Assembly: GCA_004134995.1 (NCBI GenBank)
Contig: REGP01000001.1
Location: 1,178,001 to 1,242,000, forward strand
From: Oxalobacteraceae bacterium CAVE-383
Lineage (GTDB): Bacteria; Pseudomonadota; Gammaproteobacteria; Burkholderiales; Burkholderiaceae_D
Length of the DNA stretch: 64,000 bases
Reading direction: 5' to 3'
Each line of letters opens with the position of its first letter. Within the stretch, counting starts at the first letter, position 1. Positions 62,665-64,000 of the stretch are shown here, piece after piece. The notes under the pieces were generated by a model. It was given only the letters and a program-made list of their open reading frames with translations, was not told where the DNA came from and made no database searches. Both the position numbers and the translations under genes were made by a program.

Positions 62665-63228
62665 ATGCGTGTCAAAACATTACTTTCAAGCGCGGCGGCG
62701 GCTTTTGCCCTGGCCTGCAGCGCCGGCGCCGCCCTTGCCGGCTACAACGTCTGGACCGGCGACTATACGTTTTCGCGCCAGGAACTGGAAAATGGGGTCA
62801 AATCCCGCTTTCCGCAAGACTTGCGTTACATGCAAGTGGTCGATGTCAGGCTCAGCAATCCGGAATTGGCGCTGGATCCGGCCAATAACCGCATTATTAC
62901 CAAGATGAAGGCGCATGCCGTCAGCCCGTTCCTGGCGGCGCCGGTGGACGGCTTGCTGACCATCAGCAGCGGCCTGAAATACGATGCATCCGCGCGCGCA
63001 GTGCGGCTGGACCGTCCCGCGGTCGAACGCGTGGACACGCCCGGCATGCCGCCGGCTTACGCCCAATTGCTCAACGACGTCGGCAAAAGCGCGGCGCAGC
63101 AGGCGCTGGCCGACTATCCGCTCTACACCTTCAAGCCGGAAGAACTGCAATTGAACGGGCAGCAATTCGAACCCGGCGCGATCACCGTCACCGCCGACGG
63201 CCTCAAGGTGGAAGTGCGTCCGTTGTAG
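62665..63228 (+). CDS. DUF1439 family protein
   Basis: The 187-residue protein has a signal peptide ([20 protein letters not shown]) and the DUF1439 pattern [20 protein letters not shown], with [18 protein letters not shown] and [21 protein letters not shown] cysteine lies in the signal region (ALACSAG), so lipidation is possible but the lipobox is poor. Family members resemble lipid-binding YceB-type proteins of the envelope. It is divergent from the ABC-F gene and converges with a diguanylate cyclase. Confidence 0.86.
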   Translation: MRVKTLLSSAAAAFALACSAGAALAGYNVWTGDYTFSRQELENGVKSRFPQDLRYMQVVDVRLSNPELALDPANNRIITKMKAHAVSPFLAAPVDGLLTISSGLKYDASARAVRLDRPAVERVDTPGMPPAYAQLLNDVGKSAAQQALADYPLYTFKPEELQLNGQQFEPGAITVTADGLKVEVRPL

Positions 63229-63234
63229 ATATTC

Positions 63235-64000
63235 CTAGCGCATGCGGCGGTCCAGCTGCATATCTTCGTAGTAGCGCACTTTTTCTTCGTACATATCGCG
63301 ATCCGCCGCATTGATGCAGGCTTCCAGCTGATGCCCGGCATGGCAGCACGCAATCCCCATCGACATGCTGAGGGTCTGGCCGGGATAGAACTGGTTGTTC
63401 AGCTCCAGCACCGACAGGATGCGCTCCTTCAGGGCCTGGGCGGCGCGCTCGTCGGCGGCCGGCATCAGGATGATGAATTCGTCGCCGCCGATGCGCGCCA
63501 CGCAGGAGCTGTCCTCCTCCGCGCTTTCGGCCAGCACTTCGCCGGCGCGGCGCAGCATTTCATCGCCTGCCGCATGGCCCTGTTCGTCGTTGACCACCTT
63601 CAATCCGTTCAGATCGATCGCCAGCACCGCCAGCGGCCACGGGCCCTTGCGCGACAGGCGGTTCAATTCTTCGACGTAGAAAGTGCGGTTGCGCAGCTTG
63701 GTCAGCGTATCGTGCTTGCCCAGGTATTCCATATAGGCTTCGGCCTTCTTGCGCGCAGTGATGTCGACCAGCGATATCAGCACCAGATCCCAGGCCTGCT
63801 CATGACCGGCCAGCACCGAAAACTGCATGTGGATATTGATCAGCGTGCCGTCCAGCGAATAATTGATCACTTCGCGCTGCTGCACGATCACGCCGTTCCA
63901 CAAGTCGATCAGCTGTTCGGCGAAGGAATCCTGCATCTCATCGCGGAATACATCGCCGAGCCGGTTGAACAGCGTGACCTTGTCCGGCGATGCAAACATG
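63235..64000 (-). CDS. PAS-GGDEF diguanylate cyclase (partial, C-terminal part)
   Basis: The frame runs from the stop at 63235 to the window edge; the N terminus is outside, and the ATG at 63999 may be internal. The visible 254 residues hold the second half of a PAS domain (VINYSLDGTLINIHMQFSVL; LVLISLVDITARKKAEAYME) and a complete GGDEF domain with intact RIGGDEFIILMPAADE and the LTKLRNRTFYVEELNRLS start. There is no RxxD inhibitory site before GGDEF, unlike the cyclase at 8996, so product inhibition is not expected. It should make cyclic di-GMP. Confidence 0.9.
   Translation of the reverse strand, partial: MFASPDKVTLFNRLGDVFRDEMQDSFAEQLIDLWNGVIVQQREVINYSLDGTLINIHMQFSVLAGHEQAWDLVLISLVDITARKKAEAYMEYLGKHDTLTKLRNRTFYVEELNRLSRKGPWPLAVLAIDLNGLKVVNDEQGHAAGDEMLRRAGEVLAESAEEDSSCVARIGGDEFIILMPAADERAAQALKERILSVLELNNQFYPGQTLSMSMGIACCHAGHQLEACINAADRDMYEEKVRYYEDMQLDRRMR

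Overview
The window looks like the chromosome of a betaproteobacterium of the order Burkholderiales, most likely the family Oxalobacteraceae. This rests on the tig-clpP-clpX-lon-hupB-tRNA-Val-tRNA-Asp order, the divergent ppsA/ppsR pair, DUF3297, DUF4936 and DUF1501/DUF1800 genes of the kind common in this group, and a GC-rich sequence with dense coding. No species can be named from the sequence alone. There is no rRNA operon, CRISPR array, insertion sequence, prophage or plasmid origin. Nearly everything is core-type chromosomal coding sequence, and only one gene-free stretch exceeds 300 bases (15245-15885).

Layout. 1-2200: end of a branched-chain amino acid ABC transporter operon (livH fragment, livK) and a hotdog thioesterase. 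2300-11600: ETF-ubiquinone oxidoreductase, an HxlR regulator divergent from a membrane protein, ilvD, DUF924, a VOC protein, a PAS-GGDEF diguanylate cyclase followed by a TPR/glycosyltransferase-like gene, and DUF3297. 11600-18000: a secreted esterase with a two-cysteine OhrR-type regulator and shared operator boxes, a hydroxyisobutyrate dehydrogenase-like enzyme, a lipoprotein, an IclR regulator and penicillin-binding protein 7. 18000-26300: a DMT transporter overlapping a giant DUF349 protein, then a five-gene minus-strand run (beta-propeller, deacetylase, fatty acid hydroxylase, EI24, CinA-like). 26500-32300: FKBP, acyl-CoA-binding protein, a methyltransferase-like lipoprotein, a cysteine-less glutaredoxin fold, ankyrin protein, TatD, an M15 peptidase and an SPFH/NfeD pair. 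32400-35950: ppsA and its regulator ppsR. 36100-43200: two tRNAs, hupB, lon, clpX, clpP and tig, with strong terminators after lon, clpX and clpP. 43285-51700: DUF1501/DUF1800, GNAT, holB, tmk, mltG, ygfZ, DUF4936 and NRDE. 51800-55400: two small secreted two-cysteine proteins flanking a thioesterase/GNAT pair, then an MHS-type transporter. 55500-64000: MscS-type channel, purT, nadB, nadA, an ABC-F ATPase, DUF1439 and a second diguanylate cyclase cut by the window edge.

The most unusual signal is a pair of long hairpin elements (35962-36084 and 53410-53545), 17 kb apart and in opposite orientation. Each has a perfect stem (34 and 40 bp) around an almost identical 55-56 nt loop. The stems differ between the copies, yet every change in one arm is matched in the other, including a paired 4-bp insertion, and a small hairpin inside the loop also covaries. 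The loop carries CCTCCTTT, which matches the 3' tail of 16S rRNA. I recognise no named family. Other regulatory signals worth testing are a Shine-Dalgarno-masking hairpin before a small secreted protein (51789), OhrR-type operator boxes shared by two genes, two predicted leaderless mRNAs, and three helically phased GTAAGTTT repeats before the MHS transporter.
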